NCBI GenBank assembly: GCA_020634895.1
Contig: JACKAV010000008.1
Coordinates: forward strand, 124,001 to 188,000
Length of the DNA stretch: 64,000 nucleotides
DNA from: Anaerolineales bacterium
Lineage (GTDB): Bacteria; Chloroflexota; Anaerolineae; Anaerolineales; Villigracilaceae
Direction of reading: 5' to 3'
Positions 33,444 through 43,892 of the stretch are shown here, piece by piece (position 1 is the stretch's first letter; every line of letters begins with the position of its first letter). The translations under genes were made by a program, and so were the position numbers. The notes beneath the pieces are model-generated. The model worked only from the letters and a program-made list of their open reading frames with translations. It was not told the DNA's origin and searched no databases.

Positions 33444-36374
33444 TTATGTATCCTGCCTGGTTTGGCCTGTTGTGAATTGGATGGCAACATCTGTTCCGGT
33501 GAGCAGACTGCCCAATTCCTGGATCGTGGTTTGGACAATATTGTCGATATTGACAAGATTGCCGATCTTTGAGGATATTTCGCCGATGGTGCGTTCCTTT
33601 GCCGCTCGTTTTTGGGCATCTTCAAGCAGTCGGGCTGCCTCGATGGCAAGAGCGGTACGTTCTGCCGTTGCTTCTGCCATGGCGATCTCATTGCTGTCCC
33701 ATTCATGATCCGGGTCTGTTGTGCTTAACTTCAACGTCCCGATCTGTGTTCCGCGGAGGATGATCGGAATTGAGAGTTTGTTCGTTTGCGCTTTATCTTC
33801 TGCGCCGCTTGGCTGGATGTTAACGCCGTCGAAGTGGAAACCTGTCCGCGCCTGCTGTGTAAAGTATCTCCACTGTTGTTCGCTCAACTGCGCTGCGGCA
33901 CGCTCGGCTTTTTCAAGCGATTCAACGCTTTGTTGGAAGGAGCGGGCGTTTTGAATGGCGATGCTGACCTGATCTGCCAATGCGGAGAGGATATTTACAT
34001 CCTCGTCGCTGAATGCATTCGGTAATTTGCTTTGCACATCCAATGCTCCGATGATATCGGCGCCGCTGCGAAGCGGGAGGGCAATTTCGGAGTGGGTATC
34101 AGGGAGGTCGGGATTGTTGAAGAAGATTGCATCCTGCCCAACGTCCAGTGCGACGCGCGGCAGACCGGTTTGGGTGACATTACCCACAATGCCGGTCGCA
34201 CCGACGCGGAGGCGGTGTCCACGCCCAAGCATTTTTTTCCCGCCTTCGCTGTTTGCCGCCATCAATACCGCAAAATCCCGATGAACATCCACAAGGAAGA
34301 TACCCACGTGGTAATACCCAAGCTGGGAGGAGATAGTCTCTGCGATCTGCGGCAGGAGTTGTTCAATGCTTCTTGTTGAACTGATGATCTTGGAAATGCG
34401 AGCGATCGCCTCGAAGCGGGTGGCGCGGTAGGCGTTTGTCTTGCTGAGATTTTCCAATGCGCCGGTGCGTTCTTTAATGCGGTCCTCCAACCCTTGCAGA
34501 CTGTCTGTTAATTTATCTGCCATGGTGTTGAACGATTGAGCAAGGAGACCGCTTTCGTCCATCGATTCGACTCTTGCGCGCGAAGCGAAATTGCCTTTTG
34601 CGATATCTTCAGCAGTTTCTGTCAGGCGTTTCAATGGACGCGTGATAATCTGACCTACGAGGAGGCTGGAGAAAAATGCCCCGACAAATAGTAATGCGAG
34701 AATCAGCGACACATTTTGAAGCGTGTTCGTAATTTCCGCGTCGACATCTCTGCGCAGGGCGATAACTTCACTGTTCAACTCGCTGACCGGCGCAATGAAC
34801 GCCAGTTTGTACCCTGTTGTACCAAGAACTGCTACAGACAAATACGTATCAGTGCCATTTACATTGAACGTTGACAAACCGGACTTCGAGCCGAAAATCT
34901 GCAGGGCAACTTCCTGAATGTCATTTGCCGTGCCGTTAAAGATGGTCTGTGTGGGAGATTCGTTCACAGGCACCACTTCAGGCTCGAGCCCAAAATAGCT
35001 ATAACCCGCTTCCGACATTGCGATGATCAGCCCGTTCTGGTCTACAAGCAGTGGAATGCCCGTTTCGCTGACATTGATCTGGGAGACAGCTTCTGCGATC
35101 TGCGCAAGCTGAATGTCGGTGGCGGCGACGCCAAGGAAGGTGTTTCCGTCGTATACCGGCGCCGCCACGGTGACAATCAAACCTGTTCCGGCAGGGTCCT
35201 GGTATGGACGTGTCCACTTTGGTGACCGATCGGGGTCGTTCGCAGGAGTCGCAATCGTGTAAAAAGGCTGCGCGGTTGGATCAAAATCTGGCGGCACATT
35301 TTCCGCAAGACTAATATTCGGATAGTAAATGGTGTACCCAAGTTTGCTGATGTAATACACTGCGACTGATTCGGGATGCGCCTCAATAAATCCCGGCACA
35401 AGAAAATCGAGATAGATTGAAGTGTTGATATCCGAAATCATTTCGTCATTGAGCGTGTAGGTGTTTGGGACATAAATGGAAGCGAGTTCAGTATTCGCGT
35501 TGCCATATTGTCCGCTGGAGTACTGCACCAATCTCTCGGCTGCGTTCCAGTAAACACCTTCGTCTGTTTGCAATTTTTGTTTTTCGATCCTTGACCGGTA
35601 ACTTGCAAGACTGAGTATATCGTTCTGAGCTTCCAAAAATAGGTCGTCGATATTATTTGCTTCAGCATTGGTAACGTCAAGTATCTTTGCTTCCGTTTTT
35701 TCCTGAACGCTTGCTTGATACCTGTCGGTCAGTGACGCCCTGATAAGGTTGACGCGGCTCACTCCGTACCACAAGAGTGTGGCGACAGTGACGCCGCCAG
35801 TTATCAGAATGCCAACCGTGATCTTGGCTTGCAAACTGAAATTATTAAAACTTCTTATAAACCCGAACAGCAGCGGAACGGTGATCAACCCGATCACGTA
35901 CGGCATATATAGTTCAAGGTTGGGAACCGTGATCCTGTTCGGACTCAATAATCTATCGAGCGTAAATACCAGGGCGGAAAATACAACCGCGACCGATACA
36001 CCAGAGATGGCGTATCGAGGCGGCATGGCTTGTCCTACAACGGTAAGCGTAATGAGCAGTACCGCCAAAGCCGAAACTACTCCCACCCCTCTAAGGATAA
36101 AGACCGGCACCAGGATGTTGGAGATCACAGAGGTCAAAAGCAGCATGACCGCATAATCTCTTCTTCCATTCCTGATCAAATAAACGGGGTAAAAATCGAA
36201 CAATAAAGTGAACAGGGTAAGCGCCGCCAAAAAGTATGCCTGGGGCAGCTTCTCGGAATATGCAAGATATATAAAAACGCCCGTGGTTGTCAGCGCGCCT
36301 GTCATCAGAATGATGGCAACGACAAGAGCGTTCCTCGTGTAATTCTTTTCGGTCGAGCGGAAGATCTTCTGCAT
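33444..36374 (-). CDS. Kinase-less receptor H: polytopic membrane domain plus dCache-HAMP-GAF
   Basis: 976 aa, combining both sensor types of the array. About six membrane segments (15-205) are followed by a double Cache domain (210-545), another membrane segment (552-575), HAMP (577-630), full GAF (668-820, FNNPDLP), half GAF (860-925) and common tail (927-976). Its Cache region resembles that of receptor K but lacks the Arg of the ligand motif (AQPFY in place of GRQWY). This suggests a fusion of a polytopic receptor like I or G with a Cache receptor like K. Confidence 0.9.
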   Translation of the reverse strand: MQKIFRSTEKNYTRNALVVAIILMTGALTTTGVFIYLAYSEKLPQAYFLAALTLFTLLFDFYPVYLIRNGRRDYAVMLLLTSVISNILVPVFILRGVGVVSALAVLLITLTVVGQAMPPRYAISGVSVAVVFSALVFTLDRLLSPNRITVPNLELYMPYVIGLITVPLLFGFIRSFNNFSLQAKITVGILITGGVTVATLLWYGVSRVNLIRASLTDRYQASVQEKTEAKILDVTNAEANNIDDLFLEAQNDILSLASYRSRIEKQKLQTDEGVYWNAAERLVQYSSGQYGNANTELASIYVPNTYTLNDEMISDINTSIYLDFLVPGFIEAHPESVAVYYISKLGYTIYYPNISLAENVPPDFDPTAQPFYTIATPANDPDRSPKWTRPYQDPAGTGLIVTVAAPVYDGNTFLGVAATDIQLAQIAEAVSQINVSETGIPLLVDQNGLIIAMSEAGYSYFGLEPEVVPVNESPTQTIFNGTANDIQEVALQIFGSKSGLSTFNVNGTDTYLSVAVLGTTGYKLAFIAPVSELNSEVIALRRDVDAEITNTLQNVSLILALLFVGAFFSSLLVGQIITRPLKRLTETAEDIAKGNFASRARVESMDESGLLAQSFNTMADKLTDSLQGLEDRIKERTGALENLSKTNAYRATRFEAIARISKIISSTRSIEQLLPQIAETISSQLGYYHVGIFLVDVHRDFAVLMAANSEGGKKMLGRGHRLRVGATGIVGNVTQTGLPRVALDVGQDAIFFNNPDLPDTHSEIALPLRSGADIIGALDVQSKLPNAFSDEDVNILSALADQVSIAIQNARSFQQSVESLEKAERAAAQLSEQQWRYFTQQARTGFHFDGVNIQPSGAEDKAQTNKLSIPIILRGTQIGTLKLSTTDPDHEWDSNEIAMAEATAERTALAIEAARLLEDAQKRAAKERTIGEISSKIGNLVNIDNIVQTTIQELGSLLTGTDVAIQFTTGQTRQDT

Positions 36375-36389
36375 AAGATTTCGACGAAA

Positions 36390-38102
36390 CTACTCGCCGC
36401 CTCCGATCTCGACTGTGACCTGCGCGCCGCTGATGTGAGTTCCCAGCTCGCGGACAGCGGTTTTCAGAATATCTTCAATATGCGTTCCTGAACCGATCTT
36501 TGCGGATATCTCGCCGATCACATGTTCTCTTTCTGCTGTCTGGCGGCTTTCCTCAAGCAGACGCGCATTTTCGATCGAAAGTGCCGCACGTTCCATGATG
36601 GCGGAAATAACATCCATTTCATCATCCGTCCAGGCATGGTTTGCCTCCATTTTGACGTTTAGTATGCCCACAACCTGTTCCCGCAATTTGACCGGAAGAG
36701 TAAGTATGGACGAGCCATCGTCTCCAACCTTGCTGAATATGCTGCCGGAACGGATCGCTTCAACTGCGCCGGGAAGTTCAATCGGCTCGATCAGGAATTT
36801 GTTTTTGAGGTTAAGTCTTTGAATACCTGAGATTTTTTGCGTCCGAAGGAATCGTATCCATCCTTCTCGAAGGTCGCGGCTGTAGACAGCCTGGGTTTCC
36901 CTCAGGATTCTTTCCTGTTCTTCGAACAGCCTTGAGTTCTCAATGGCGATGGAGACCTGATCCGCGAGTGTTGATAGAGTGCGGACATCTTCCTGATTGA
37001 AGGCGTTCGACTCCACACTTTGCACGTCGAGCACGCCCAGAACTTCACTTCCTTTTCTCAGCAAAGGGAGCGCCATCTCGGAGCGGGTGTCAGGGAGGTC
37101 GGGGTTGTTGAAGTAGATTGCATCCGCACCCGTATCCAGAGCGATGCGGGGAAGTCCCGTTCCGGCGACATAACCGACGATACCGGTCTGCCCGATCCGC
37201 AGCTTGTGGTTTCGCGCCAGCATCTTTTTGCCGCCGGCGCTGTTGGCTGCGATCAGCACTGCATATTCAAGGTTGGCATCCACAAGGAAGACACCAGTGT
37301 GGTAAAAGCCGAATTGGTCACTGATCAATTCAGTGATCTGGGGAAGAAGCGTGTCCAGACTTTGAGTCTGGCTGATGGCGCGTGCGATTTTTGCGATCGC
37401 TTCGAATTGTTTTGCGCGGCGTTCGTTCTGTTTATTCGCCTTTTCCAACTCGGCAGTGCGCGCTTCAATCGTCGCTTCCAACCCGACGGCAAATTTCTGC
37501 ATTTCCTCGTTTCTGACAGTCAACTCCTGCTGGGTTCTTTGAAGGTTGCCGAGCAATCTGTCGAAACCTTTGGCGGAAGCTTGCAGAAGGGCGGCGGTGA
37601 AGAACACATACACAATAAGTGACGAAAAGAAAGTGACCGGGCTTTGTGGAATGAGCGCGACGGGCAGCGAATTCTGGAATATCAGGATGCCAAGCCCGAT
37701 GACCGTATTGATCGCAGACATAATGTACGCGCCACGACCGCCCAGCAGGGTACCGGCGATAACGGTTGTCAGGATCAGGCTGAAATAGCTTGCGCCCAGA
37801 GTTCCGTCTGAAATGACGATGGAAAGTATCAAGATAAAGTCGAAAACGATCAACAAAATGATGCTGGACCATTGCACCATGCCGCGCTTCATTAATTGCA
37901 ATGCAATGATGCCGGCAAGTACAACGACTCCCGTAAGCACTGCGGAAAAATACTGACCCAGGATAAATGGGGCTGAAACCGTATAAATTGACCCGATCAG
38001 AATCACCGCCCAAATGATGCTGTTCAGCAGGGTTGCAACGCGGTTCTTTTCTTCGTTTTCGAAGATTGGGGGAGCCAGTATTTGACGTAAGGTTCGCAAC
38101 AT
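36390..38102 (-). CDS. Kinase-less receptor G: polytopic membrane sensor-GAF
   Basis: 570 aa. Six or so membrane segments lie in 24-178, a coiled coil runs to about 240, then come a full GAF (245-400, FNNPDLPDTRSE), a half GAF and the common tail (524-570). The tail begins AEREHVIGEISAKI and stops at the first strand of what would be another GAF. The protein ends only three residues after that strand, the shortest ending of the set. The stop lies 15 bases before receptor H. Confidence 0.9.
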   Translation of the reverse strand: MLRTLRQILAPPIFENEEKNRVATLLNSIIWAVILIGSIYTVSAPFILGQYFSAVLTGVVVLAGIIALQLMKRGMVQWSSIILLIVFDFILILSIVISDGTLGASYFSLILTTVIAGTLLGGRGAYIMSAINTVIGLGILIFQNSLPVALIPQSPVTFFSSLIVYVFFTAALLQASAKGFDRLLGNLQRTQQELTVRNEEMQKFAVGLEATIEARTAELEKANKQNERRAKQFEAIAKIARAISQTQSLDTLLPQITELISDQFGFYHTGVFLVDANLEYAVLIAANSAGGKKMLARNHKLRIGQTGIVGYVAGTGLPRIALDTGADAIYFNNPDLPDTRSEMALPLLRKGSEVLGVLDVQSVESNAFNQEDVRTLSTLADQVSIAIENSRLFEEQERILRETQAVYSRDLREGWIRFLRTQKISGIQRLNLKNKFLIEPIELPGAVEAIRSGSIFSKVGDDGSSILTLPVKLREQVVGILNVKMEANHAWTDDEMDVISAIMERAALSIENARLLEESRQTAEREHVIGEISAKIGSGTHIEDILKTAVRELGTHISGAQVTVEIGGGE

Positions 38103-38114
38103 AAGTCTTTCTGC

Positions 38115-40415
38115 CTACTTCTTTTCGGACGAATTGTCCGCAAATTGAATAACGATCTCAGATCCGCTCAATACCTTCTCCAATTCTTCTGCGGTGGTTT
38201 GAAGGATGTTCTCGATGCTAACAGCCGAGCCGATTCGGTTGGTGGCTGCAAAGATCGCACTTTCCTTGGTGGCGCGTCTGTTGCTTTCTTCGAAGAGACG
38301 CGCGTTTTCAAGGGTAAGTGCAGCCCTGTTTGCCGCCGCTTGTGCAATTGCGATCTGTTCCTCGCTCCAGGTCTTTTCAGGATCGTCTTTTTCCAATCCG
38401 ACCACGCCGATCACTTCTCCAAGGATCATTAATGGAACGAGCAATGTATTCTTCCTGCCTGAATTGGAATTCAATACGATGGGTGTGCCGCTTTCCAATT
38501 GGCTTGCCATTTCCGGCTCGAGTCCCTGTGGAATTGGGCGGATTTCCAGTCCATCGTATTCAAATGCGGATGCGTTTTTGCCTGCAGACGTTCTCTGCCA
38601 TGTCTGGCGGGTCTTGGTCTGGTTCGCTGTCGATAGTTCATTGAGCGTATTTTCAAGCCTCTGCACCAATTGGGCGTTTTCGATTGCCGCCGCAAGCTGG
38701 TCTGCGAGAACCTGCAAAGTTTGGATATCGCTCTCATCGAAAGCATTAAGTGTATTGGCTTGGATATCCAGCGCACCAATGGTGACGTTATAACTTCGCA
38801 AGGGAAGCGCGATCTCTGAACGAGTGTCAGGCAGATAGGGATTCTCAAGGTGAACAGCATCGATGTCCACATCCTGGGCGATGTATGCCTGACCGGAACG
38901 CGTCACACTTCCAACCACGCCTGTTTCGCCGATCTTGAGCTTGTAATTATTCTGGAACATCTCTTCTGCTGCGACGCTGCTTGCACCGCGCAGAATGGCA
39001 TATTCGCCTTTTTCATCTGCAAGGTAAATCCCAACGTGGTAGTACCCCAACCGTTCCCTGATCAGGTTCGCCGAAACGTTGAGGAGCGTGCTTTGGTCAC
39101 GGATCACAGCGAGTTCACGAGTCACTTCTGCGATTGTGCGAAGCTCATTTGCGAGACGTGCAAGGTCTTTGGTTCGGGAAGCAACGTTCTCTTCCAGCGT
39201 TCCGAACGCTTCCTTCAGGTTTGTGGACATTTGGTTGAAAGCGTTTCCAAGATCTTCCAATTCGTCCTGTGTTCTGATCCTGACCTCTTCGTAGCCTTCC
39301 TGCTCGCTTCTTGAAAGGGTCCTGCTTGATACTCTTTCTGCAAACTCCTTCAGTTTGCGAAGCGGATCTGTAATGGAACGCGTGAAGAGGAACATTAATA
39401 CACTGAAAATCAAAACAACAACAATGGTGTAACCGAGAAGAGTGTTCCGTAACTCAGAAGTCGTACTCACCAGTTCGCCTCTGGGGTAGGCTAAAGCCAG
39501 CGACCAGCCCGTATTCAAGCCAACCGGTGTGTAAGCTACGAGCATGGGCACACCGCGTGGATCCGTCGCCTCGATAAATCCGCTTTTTCCGGCGCGCATA
39601 TCCGCCACAAGTTCGATCCAACGTTCAGTGTTCTCTGAGAACGCTGCCAACACCATCGAGTCGGACATTACCTTGTAATCACCGCCGTTGTTTCCGATTC
39701 CCAAAATAACGCCCGCAGAGTCGATCAGGAACGCATAGCCGTTATTTCCGACTTGTATCGAGTTGATGATCTCCTGTGTCTGTAAAAATGCCAGGTCTGC
39801 AGTGGCGACACCTTCGAAGCTTCCATCCCTTGCAAAGAATGGAGCGCTCCAGGTCACCATCCAAATATCGCCGCCTCCATAATTGAAATACGGCGCCGAG
39901 ATCACAGGCTCAAGTTCTACTTTTGGAAGTGTGTACCATTCCCTGCGGAAGTAGTCATAATCTTCCGTGCCAAGATCGGTATAGTGAAGGGTATTGTCAG
40001 CCTGCCTGCTGTAATACGGTGCGAAATAAAAAATACCAGGCTTGAATTTGTAAGGCTCGTAGGCGATGGTTGACCCAAAGACGCGTTCGTTGCGCGTCAG
40101 GGATTTTTGCAGCATCTGGCTTAAATTGCCTTCAGTCAGGTTGCCCGACTCCGCATAGGAAGCCAGTTGCACAGCGAACGCTCTTGCCACCAACAAGTCA
40201 GAGCGGATGATCTCAACTTTGTCGGCTGCCTGATCCTGTAGGTCACCCCGCAGGGTCTCGATAAGCGCCTGTTGGGAAAGTCGAATGCTGAGGTATGTAT
40301 AAATAATAAACGCAACGAGCAGCAAGCCGATCACTGCCAATGGCAGCTTGAAGCTTAAACTAATTCGGCGGGCAGAAGAACCGGAGGGTACAGAAGTGTT
40401 CATCGTGTCGCTCAT
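38115..40415 (-). CDS. Kinase-less receptor F: dCache-HAMP-GAF
   Basis: 766 aa. Membrane segments at about 25-44 and 329-346 bracket a double Cache domain. HAMP, coiled coil, full GAF (about 440-590, variant ENPYLPDTRSE), half GAF and common tail follow. In the Cache pocket Tyr153, Arg158, Trp160 and Tyr161 are placed as YxxxxRxWY, the core of the amino-acid dCache motif, but the later Asp is replaced by Asn178. The start overlaps the upstream receptor stop by four bases (ATGA type), so translation is probably coupled. Confidence 0.9.
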   Translation of the reverse strand: MSDTMNTSVPSGSSARRISLSFKLPLAVIGLLLVAFIIYTYLSIRLSQQALIETLRGDLQDQAADKVEIIRSDLLVARAFAVQLASYAESGNLTEGNLSQMLQKSLTRNERVFGSTIAYEPYKFKPGIFYFAPYYSRQADNTLHYTDLGTEDYDYFRREWYTLPKVELEPVISAPYFNYGGGDIWMVTWSAPFFARDGSFEGVATADLAFLQTQEIINSIQVGNNGYAFLIDSAGVILGIGNNGGDYKVMSDSMVLAAFSENTERWIELVADMRAGKSGFIEATDPRGVPMLVAYTPVGLNTGWSLALAYPRGELVSTTSELRNTLLGYTIVVVLIFSVLMFLFTRSITDPLRKLKEFAERVSSRTLSRSEQEGYEEVRIRTQDELEDLGNAFNQMSTNLKEAFGTLEENVASRTKDLARLANELRTIAEVTRELAVIRDQSTLLNVSANLIRERLGYYHVGIYLADEKGEYAILRGASSVAAEEMFQNNYKLKIGETGVVGSVTRSGQAYIAQDVDIDAVHLENPYLPDTRSEIALPLRSYNVTIGALDIQANTLNAFDESDIQTLQVLADQLAAAIENAQLVQRLENTLNELSTANQTKTRQTWQRTSAGKNASAFEYDGLEIRPIPQGLEPEMASQLESGTPIVLNSNSGRKNTLLVPLMILGEVIGVVGLEKDDPEKTWSEEQIAIAQAAANRAALTLENARLFEESNRRATKESAIFAATNRIGSAVSIENILQTTAEELEKVLSGSEIVIQFADNSSEKK

Positions 40416-42130
40416 TCTGTTTCCTTTTCTTCTGAAGTGGATGTGGTTCCGATCTGAATAAAGGATCGGGAAGCGCCAAGAGCGAGACCCAATTCCTGGA
40501 TCGTCGTTTGCATGATGCGTTCGAAGTCGGTTGAAGCGCCGATTTGCGTCGTAACGCGCGAGATCGTTTCCTCTTGTTCTGCGCGGCGGGTTGCGTCTTC
40601 GAAAAGGCGCGCATTTTCAAGTGCCAACGCTGCGCGGTCTGAAATGGATTGCACCAGCGCGATTTCATCCTCCGTCCAATTGCGGTTCTTGTCTGAAGCT
40701 TCGATGTGGATGATTCCGATCACCTGTTCGCGATATTTAACGGGTACTGCCAATTGCGGGATGCCTTCCTTTGAGGAACGCGTCACTGTGACGGTTTCAC
40801 CGGACGTAATGGCTTTCTTGACCTGAGGGCTCGCCTCAAGCGTGACATTTGAAATGATGCTGCCATCGGGGCGGTAGGAGTACCCCGATTGTTTTTCCCA
40901 CGACGCGAATGGAGAGGGCGCGCGTCTGCCTCTCTTGGATATTTGCAGGCGCGAACTTTCCTCGGTTCGCTGCAAAATGACCGCTATTTGATTTGCGATG
41001 GTCATTAACGTGCTGGTGTCCTCTTCGTTGAACGCGGCGGGTTGCGTGCTTTGAACGTCCAACACTCCGATCGTATTGTTCGCGTATTTGACGGGTAGTG
41101 AGATTTCGGAGCGAGTCTCCGGGAGGTAGGGATTGTTGAAGAAAACAGCATCCGCTCCGGTGTCCAGTGCGATGCGGGGACGCCCGCTTTGTGAGACGTA
41201 TCCAACGATACCGGTCCCGCCGACTTTGAGTTGGTGCTGCTTGGCGAGCATTTCCTGTCCGCCTTTGCTGTTCGCTGCCTTGAGGACCGCAAATTCTCGA
41301 ACCGCATCCACTAGAAAGATTCCAACATGATAATAACCAAGCTTCTCGCTGATAAGCTTCGTTGTTCTTTTCAACATATCGTTGGTGGACTCGCGGGGGT
41401 TTTCCAGCAGGTCCTGCGAGATTTCAAAAGCTGCCTGAAGTTTGGCTGTCTTGGTTAATAATTGTTCGTTGAGTTTATGCAGTTCATCGGTACGCGCTTT
41501 GACCTGGTCTTCCAATGTATGGTTGATATGTTCGAGGCGTTCGCGAGCGATCTCCTCTTCCATTTTGCTTTCTTTGGCAGTACGCAGCAGCGCCCGGTGA
41601 CTGTGGAAGACCGCGATCATTGCGCCCATAACGCCGATCATAAGGGCGGAGTTAAGCAGAATGTATTTCAGATCTGTTCCATACGGATTTGGAATATATT
41701 CATTGATCTCGAGAATTCCGATGCTAATGAACGAAACAAGAATGAGGACTAGAAATATGATAATAGAAGGGTTGTTATTACTCGGGCTGTAAATATTGAC
41801 AAGCAGGAAAATACCGAGAATGCTCATCCAAATGAAGTCGTGCAGTCCGTAGCCTTCGAAGACCGATATGGCAACTGCGCTCATCATTGCAAAGGCGGGG
41901 AAGACCATAGCGTAATTTTTTTTCCCGCGAACCGTTTGAATGAAGGAAAATAGGGACGACAAACTGGAAGCACCCGCGAAGAATCGTACAGCCGGGTGTT
42001 TGTATGCGAGTGCCCAGAACGTCGTCACAACGAAACCGAGCGCAAGCGTAATGATGATTTCTGTCCGCTTGCCCATTTCATCGCCGGGGCGGTCATTGAA
42101 CAAATATTCGCGTAAATTAAAGTTACTCAT
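40412..42130 (-). CDS. Kinase-less receptor E: polytopic membrane sensor-GAF
   Basis: 572 aa. Membrane segments span about 24-175 (five or six), followed by a long charged coiled coil (180-240), a full GAF (245-395, FNNPYLPETRSE), a half GAF and the shared tail (about 525-572), then an acidic/Ser-Thr end. The coiled coil is longer than in its neighbours. Gly-Tyr-Tyr-His-Val-Gly at the start of the GAF is shared with most of the array. No catalytic output is visible. Confidence 0.9.
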   Translation of the reverse strand: MSNFNLREYLFNDRPGDEMGKRTEIIITLALGFVVTTFWALAYKHPAVRFFAGASSLSSLFSFIQTVRGKKNYAMVFPAFAMMSAVAISVFEGYGLHDFIWMSILGIFLLVNIYSPSNNNPSIIIFLVLILVSFISIGILEINEYIPNPYGTDLKYILLNSALMIGVMGAMIAVFHSHRALLRTAKESKMEEEIARERLEHINHTLEDQVKARTDELHKLNEQLLTKTAKLQAAFEISQDLLENPRESTNDMLKRTTKLISEKLGYYHVGIFLVDAVREFAVLKAANSKGGQEMLAKQHQLKVGGTGIVGYVSQSGRPRIALDTGADAVFFNNPYLPETRSEISLPVKYANNTIGVLDVQSTQPAAFNEEDTSTLMTIANQIAVILQRTEESSRLQISKRGRRAPSPFASWEKQSGYSYRPDGSIISNVTLEASPQVKKAITSGETVTVTRSSKEGIPQLAVPVKYREQVIGIIHIEASDKNRNWTEDEIALVQSISDRAALALENARLFEDATRRAEQEETISRVTTQIGASTDFERIMQTTIQELGLALGASRSFIQIGTTSTSEEKETE

Positions 42131-42146
42131 AATGCGTTGTCCATCT

Positions 42147-43856
42147 TTATTCGTTCATCGCGGTTTTTGCGCTTTTGGCTGGGCGTTCCGGATTCTTTTC
42201 TCCATTTGCGCTTTCGATCAGGTGGAATGTGACTGAGGCGTTGCCAAAGGATTGCCCAAGTTCCTGGACGGTCTCTCGAATGATGGCATCTCTCGTGGCA
42301 GATGCGTTGATGCGGGCGGAAATATCTGACACAAGCGATTCGCGCGAGGCACGCTGCTGTGATTCGCGATAGAGGCGGGCGCTTTCCAATGCTCCGCTCA
42401 ATTGGTCAGACAGGGCAATTGCGAGGTTGGCTTCGTCCTGGGTCCATGCTTGAGCAATATTGGGTTTTTTCAAACGAATGGCACCGACAACCTGTCCGCG
42501 GATCTTGACAGGCACACTAATGGTCTGTCCATCTTCGCCATGAATAAGATCGCCAGTGTCGATCGCTTTTGATATTTCCGGGTCAACCGCGTCGCTTTTG
42601 ATCTCAATTGTTCCGGGTGGCGTTGCGAGGAACCCGATCTTTGTCTGGCTGCGCAGCATTTTATTCCACGCTTCACGGCTCATTTGACCGTAGGTAGCAC
42701 GGGAGGTGTCGAGCGCTTTTTCCGTTTCACTGAATAGATTCGCGTTTTGGATCGCCACTGCCAGTTGCTCGGCAAGAATTTGCAGGGTGGCAATATCATC
42801 TTCGACAAATGCCTGAGCTTCCATGCTCTGTACATCCAGCACGCCGAGGATCTGTCCGCTGGCAACCAGAGGCAGCGCCATTTCGGAACGCGTCTTGGGA
42901 AGATCAGGGTTGTTGAAATAAACAGCATCAGCCCCAACGTCCAGGGCGATGCGGGCTTGTAGATTTCCGGCAACAAATCCTACGATGCCTGTCTCGCCAA
43001 CTTTGAGAAAATGTCCTCTTTCCAACATGGCTCTGCCGCCTTCGCTGTTGGTTGCTGTTAGCACAGCGTATTCCTTACGCTCGTCCAGGAGGAAAATGCC
43101 GACGTGGTAATAACCAAAATTTTCATGAATTAGGCGTGTTGCCTGTTGAAGCAGTTCCGAAAGATTTCTATATGATGTAATGGATTTGCCGACATCTGCC
43201 ACAGCTTGTAGTTGTGATGTGCGTTTGTCCAGTACCTGTGTCCGCTCTTGAATTCTTTGTTCCAGATTGGTGCGTTCCGCTGAAAGGGCGCCGAAGAAGG
43301 CCCGGGCACGCTTTTCAGAACTTTCATATTCCGATTGAGAAAGCCGGATTCCATTTATTACAAGGATGGAAAGCATTAACATGCTGGTTATGTTGGATGC
43401 CCAACCTGGCAGCGCTCCGGGGTCCGCCGATTTTGAGGCGATCTCGAACCTGCCTGTCAGGATCAACCAGCCAAGGAAGAGATATGTCAGGATACCGATT
43501 ACAAACATCACCCAGCCGGCTCTCCATGAAAACAGCAAAGAAGCCAGAGTGATGGCTCCGAGCATAAAGAGCCTTGCGTCGCCGCGAATACCCGTGTCTG
43601 TGATGCCTGCTATTGCAACAAAGTACAGCAGGGCAACCAATACCCCCGCCTTGATATTTTCATTCAACGGGAGGAATGTTATTGAAAGGACGATCAGATA
43701 GAGAAAAATGTAGATCGTCTGATAAATTGGATCATTTGTGGCAAGCGAAGGGATTAACGCGATCAACCCAAGAATGCACGCTCCAATAAGCGTGTTACGC
43801 AGGAAGGATGTGCGCCACTTTTTATATGTAAACTCGAAATTGCCTTGTTGATCCAT
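42147..43856 (-). CDS. Kinase-less receptor D: polytopic membrane sensor-GAF
   Basis: 569 aa. Six or so membrane segments (19-170), a coiled coil (175-225), a full GAF (230-380, FNNPDLPKTRSE), a half GAF and the common tail are present. The tail is extended by about 20 residues rich in Lys, Glu and Pro. The N-terminal YKKWRTSF resembles the WRERF sequence in receptors B and C, marking a subgroup of three adjacent paralogues that probably arose by tandem duplication. Confidence 0.9.
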   Translation of the reverse strand: MDQQGNFEFTYKKWRTSFLRNTLIGACILGLIALIPSLATNDPIYQTIYIFLYLIVLSITFLPLNENIKAGVLVALLYFVAIAGITDTGIRGDARLFMLGAITLASLLFSWRAGWVMFVIGILTYLFLGWLILTGRFEIASKSADPGALPGWASNITSMLMLSILVINGIRLSQSEYESSEKRARAFFGALSAERTNLEQRIQERTQVLDKRTSQLQAVADVGKSITSYRNLSELLQQATRLIHENFGYYHVGIFLLDERKEYAVLTATNSEGGRAMLERGHFLKVGETGIVGFVAGNLQARIALDVGADAVYFNNPDLPKTRSEMALPLVASGQILGVLDVQSMEAQAFVEDDIATLQILAEQLAVAIQNANLFSETEKALDTSRATYGQMSREAWNKMLRSQTKIGFLATPPGTIEIKSDAVDPEISKAIDTGDLIHGEDGQTISVPVKIRGQVVGAIRLKKPNIAQAWTQDEANLAIALSDQLSGALESARLYRESQQRASRESLVSDISARINASATRDAIIRETVQELGQSFGNASVTFHLIESANGEKNPERPAKSAKTAMNE

Positions 43857-43892
43857 TAATTAGTACCTGTTGTTCCAGTCGAATACTATTTG

